Of a stretch of 64,000 nucleotides of DNA, positions 61,930-64,000 are shown piece by piece. This DNA comes from CBDCGS01 sp965216915 (GTDB lineage Bacteria > Pseudomonadota > Alphaproteobacteria > UBA828). Numbering within the stretch: position 1 is the stretch's first letter; every line of letters starts with the position of its first letter. The stretch lies in assembly GCA_965216915.1 (NCBI GenBank), contig CBDCGS010000009.1:124001-188000 (forward strand), read 5' to 3'. Made by a program: the position numbers and the translations under genes. The notes below the pieces were generated by a model. It made no database searches and was not told the origin of the DNA. It saw only the letters and a program-made list of their open reading frames with translations.

Positions 61930-62676
61930 ATGCGAACCTCCGACGAGCCCATCAGAGTGACTGTGCGCTGGTATGCCGGCGGCACGGCGGCTGCCCTCGA
62001 CCGGTTGGCCGCCGATCTCGACGCGGGCGAACGCCGCCATCTCGCGCGGTTGCGTCAGGCCAAGGACCGCTGGGCCTACGCGGCCGCGCATGCGTTGATC
62101 CGCCGGATGCTCTCCGACCGTTACGGTGCCCCGCCGCAATCATGGCGCTTCACGAAGGACGCACATGACCGGCCGCATATGGACCAATCATTCCACACCG
62201 GGTTTGATCCGCCGTTCAGCGTCAGCCACACCGAAGGGCTTGCGATCTGCGCTCTGGTGGCAGATGCGGCGGGAGGCAACGCGATCCGCGTCGGGGTCGA
62301 CGCCGAAGCCCGCGGCGACGCCGAGATCGAGGAGCACGAGATCGCCGCGCGTTTTTTTGCGCCGCGTGAAGTCGCGCTCCTGCGTGCGCAGCCGCCTACG
62401 CATCAGCGCGACGCGTTCTACGACCTTTGGACTCTGAAGGAAGCGATTGCCAAGGCGGTCGGGCTCGGCCTCACCCTGAGCCTCTCGAGCTTCGCGTGCT
62501 GCCTGACCCCGCCGACGGTGGCATCCACCGATCCGGCGTTGCAGCCGATTGCTGGCTGGACGCTCCGCATGCTCGATCTCGGTGCCGGACATGCGGGCGC
62601 GCTGGCGATCAAGCATGCGCCGGGCCAGGCGATCGATATTCGATGCGCCGCCGCCGGAGACGGCTCCGCGCCATAG
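61930..62676 (+). CDS. 4'-phosphopantetheinyl transferase, Sfp type
   Basis: A 248-residue enzyme that installs the phosphopantetheine arm of CoA on carrier-protein serines. It has RWAYAAAHALIRRMLSDRYG, the HDRPHMD substrate segment, the magnesium motif RVGVDAEAR and the hallmark FYDLWTLKEAIAKAVGLGL (WxxKEA). Its length and motif order match the Sfp/Gsp group used by NRPS carriers. It is divergent from asnB and a few hundred bases from the NRPS gene, so priming of T1 and T2 is the likely job. ATG 61930 is selected over a much longer upstream frame. Confidence 0.92.
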   Translation: MRTSDEPIRVTVRWYAGGTAAALDRLAADLDAGERRHLARLRQAKDRWAYAAAHALIRRMLSDRYGAPPQSWRFTKDAHDRPHMDQSFHTGFDPPFSVSHTEGLAICALVADAAGGNAIRVGVDAEARGDAEIEEHEIAARFFAPREVALLRAQPPTHQRDAFYDLWTLKEAIAKAVGLGLTLSLSSFACCLTPPTVASTDPALQPIAGWTLRMLDLGAGHAGALAIKHAPGQAIDIRCAAAGDGSAP

Positions 62677-62829
62677 GCGCGCACGTTCAGGCATCAATCC
62701 AGCACGGATGATGCGCGGCGAGCCGCCGCGCGATAGGCACTTTTAAACGATCCTCCCGTACGGTCGCCGCGGTCCAACTGGGGCGGCGCGTGTCGCGCAC
62801 GCCATGCCGACGACGGGGGAGAAAGATCG

Positions 62830-63798
62830 GTGATCGCGAAGTCGATAAACGGCGTTTTCTCAATGAATCGACGGTTTAAGGAAGATCATCGCTATCTCAT
62901 TAAATACTATTCATTCAATATAGCTGCATTTCTAGTAATTCTTATTATACTCCTGGCCTTAAAGGCGCCAGACGCTGAGATGTTTGCGCTCTTTATTCCG
63001 GCGTTCGTCCTCGCCGTGTCGAGCCGCTTCGCCAACATCGTTGCGGCATTCGTCTACTCGGTCGTCATTGTGGTGGTCGTTCTCGGTGCGCCTTCGCCCT
63101 GGCTTTACATCGGATGCCTGGCCGTCGTGCCGATCGCGACGATCTGGGCGACAACGTTCTTGCACAACGCCTCCCACAACAACTTCAAGCATCCGCTGCT
63201 CTCGCGGATCGTCGGAGAGGCATGCGCGGCGTTCCAGCTCGTCGGGTTTCCCGACTGGCACGTCGTGCACAATCTGCACCACCGGAATTCCGACGACGTG
63301 GAGCGCGACCCTCATCCGCCGAGAGATCTGTCTTACTGGGCGTTTCTGCTGACGATGAGGAAATCGATTGGCCGCGTCCTCACGAACTCATACATGGATC
63401 ACCACGGAGAGAGCTCCGGCGCGGTGCGCGCCTGGAGGTCCCTCGCTTATGTCGTGCCGGCGAGCCTGCTGCTGCGTCTCGTGTGCTGGTATCTGCTGCT
63501 TGGCCCGGAGATCTTCGCGTTCTTCCTTCTGGCCTCGCTCGTCGCCAAGAGCCTGAGCTACGCCCATTTCAATCACAGCACCCATGAGTGGGTCGATGGC
63601 GATGTGGAGATCCGCAACCTCGACCACAATCTGTTCTATCGGTGCGTCAATATCGTGGCCTTCGGGCTTTACTATCACCGGAACCACCACGACAAGCCGA
63701 ACCTCTTCGATCCGCGGCGCATGCCCGAGCCTGTGGCGGTCGCACCCGCGCCCGCTCTTGCGCCCGAGGCGGTGACGCGGTCCGCGCTCGAGCAATAG
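62830..63798 (+). CDS. membrane fatty acid desaturase/hydroxylase
   Basis: A 322-residue integral membrane di-iron enzyme. Three His boxes are seen: HNASHN, then HNLHHRNSDD and YYHRNHHDKPNLF, which together bind the two irons of the acyl desaturase/ketolase fold. At least four hydrophobic helices flank them. GTG 62830 is read as the start, with GGGAGA nearby. It would introduce a double bond or hydroxyl in an acyl chain or NRPS-bound product. It is the last complete gene of the NRPS locus. Confidence 0.9.
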   Translation: MIAKSINGVFSMNRRFKEDHRYLIKYYSFNIAAFLVILIILLALKAPDAEMFALFIPAFVLAVSSRFANIVAAFVYSVVIVVVVLGAPSPWLYIGCLAVVPIATIWATTFLHNASHNNFKHPLLSRIVGEACAAFQLVGFPDWHVVHNLHHRNSDDVERDPHPPRDLSYWAFLLTMRKSIGRVLTNSYMDHHGESSGAVRAWRSLAYVVPASLLLRLVCWYLLLGPEIFAFFLLASLVAKSLSYAHFNHSTHEWVDGDVEIRNLDHNLFYRCVNIVAFGLYYHRNHHDKPNLFDPRRMPEPVAVAPAPALAPEAVTRSALEQ

Positions 63799-63870
63799 CC
63801 GCGCGCCCGCGTTCCCACTCGCCCCCGATCGACGAGACCGCCGAGCGCGCTTGGCGAACCATCGGCGTGC

Positions 63871-64000
63871 TCACGATGGCGCGCTCTCGCCGCCGCCGCC
63901 GCCCGACAGCAGGCGCTCCAAGAGGGCGGCCGCGGTCTCCGGTCCGTTCGCGGCTTGCATTTGCGCCCGCGTGCGTGCCAGCTGAGCGCGCATCGCCTGG
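63871..64000 (-). CDS. 3' end of an unidentified minus-strand gene (partial)
   Basis: From the window edge, one minus-strand frame is open to a TGA at 63871-63873 and encodes an Ala/Gln/Arg-rich helical tail (AMRAQLARTRAQMQAANG) followed by a Gly-rich end (LSGGGGGESAPS). It converges with the desaturase gene. Too little is visible to name it. Confidence 0.45.
   Translation of the reverse strand, partial: QAMRAQLARTRAQMQAANGPETAAALLERLLSGGGGGESAPS

Noticed and set aside
1..64000. tRNA, rRNA or riboswitch genes
   Set aside because: I looked for T-loop-like GTTCGA segments and long conserved RNA motifs and found none convincing; a covariance-model scan would decide.

Overview
The window is a GC-rich, gene-dense stretch of bacterial chromosome. 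The protein families point to an alphaproteobacterium, probably Rhodospirillales- or Hyphomicrobiales-like: a TIGR01459-type HAD hydrolase, a TipF-like EAL protein, a Cox15-type heme A synthase, DUF6502, and many SDR, acyl-CoA and dipeptide-transport genes. This taxonomic call is inference from gene content. I saw no tRNA, rRNA, CRISPR array, integrase or insertion sequence. Two genes, a VOC protein at 53-470 and an asparagine synthetase at 59817-61764, carry single-base-type frameshifts, so either the assembly has residual indels or these genes are decaying.

Layout. 1-10063: catabolic and housekeeping genes, namely hydrolases, an iron alcohol dehydrogenase, a glutamine-synthetase-like ligase, ispG and ctaA, plus an unusual 825-residue beta-propeller/membrane/HATPase-like chimera. 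10064-13357: a REP-like hairpin pair and a STAND-type NTPase whose sensor is a run of nearly identical 120-bp TPR units. 13384-23863: a YeeE-TVP38 pair, a HAD hydrolase, a degenerate EAL protein, a flippase-like membrane protein and several redox enzymes. 24010-28993: a polysaccharide deacetylase, then a TetR, acyl-CoA ligase and TPR-dioxygenase operon with a palindromic operator candidate. 29072-32434: a dioxygenase, then DUF6502 plus a small lipoprotein divergent from a VWA lipoprotein, with two long palindromes between them. 32483-41648: general metabolism, including an HU-like protein, a TPR-glycosyltransferase and an indoleamine 2,3-dioxygenase-like enzyme. 41925-42881: a PEP-CTERM protein built of near-identical 174-bp repeats in a locally AT-richer patch. 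43119-51611: SDR genes around a peptide-type ABC transporter. 51888-63798: an AAA+ ATPase, then a compact NRPS locus.

Two sets of genes clearly work together. The ABC transporter (45104-50828) has one free ATPase, one binding protein, one permease, and a second permease fused to the second ATPase; the two ATPases have complementary defects that would leave one canonical and one degenerate nucleotide site. The NRPS locus (53674-63798) joins an A-T-C-A-T-TE synthetase with two glycine-like adenylation codes and a cysteine thioesterase nucleophile to an asparagine synthetase, an Sfp-type phosphopantetheinyl transferase and a membrane fatty-acid desaturase. The transferase can prime the NRPS carrier domains and the others are plausible tailoring enzymes, so this is the best candidate for an undescribed small-peptide pathway.
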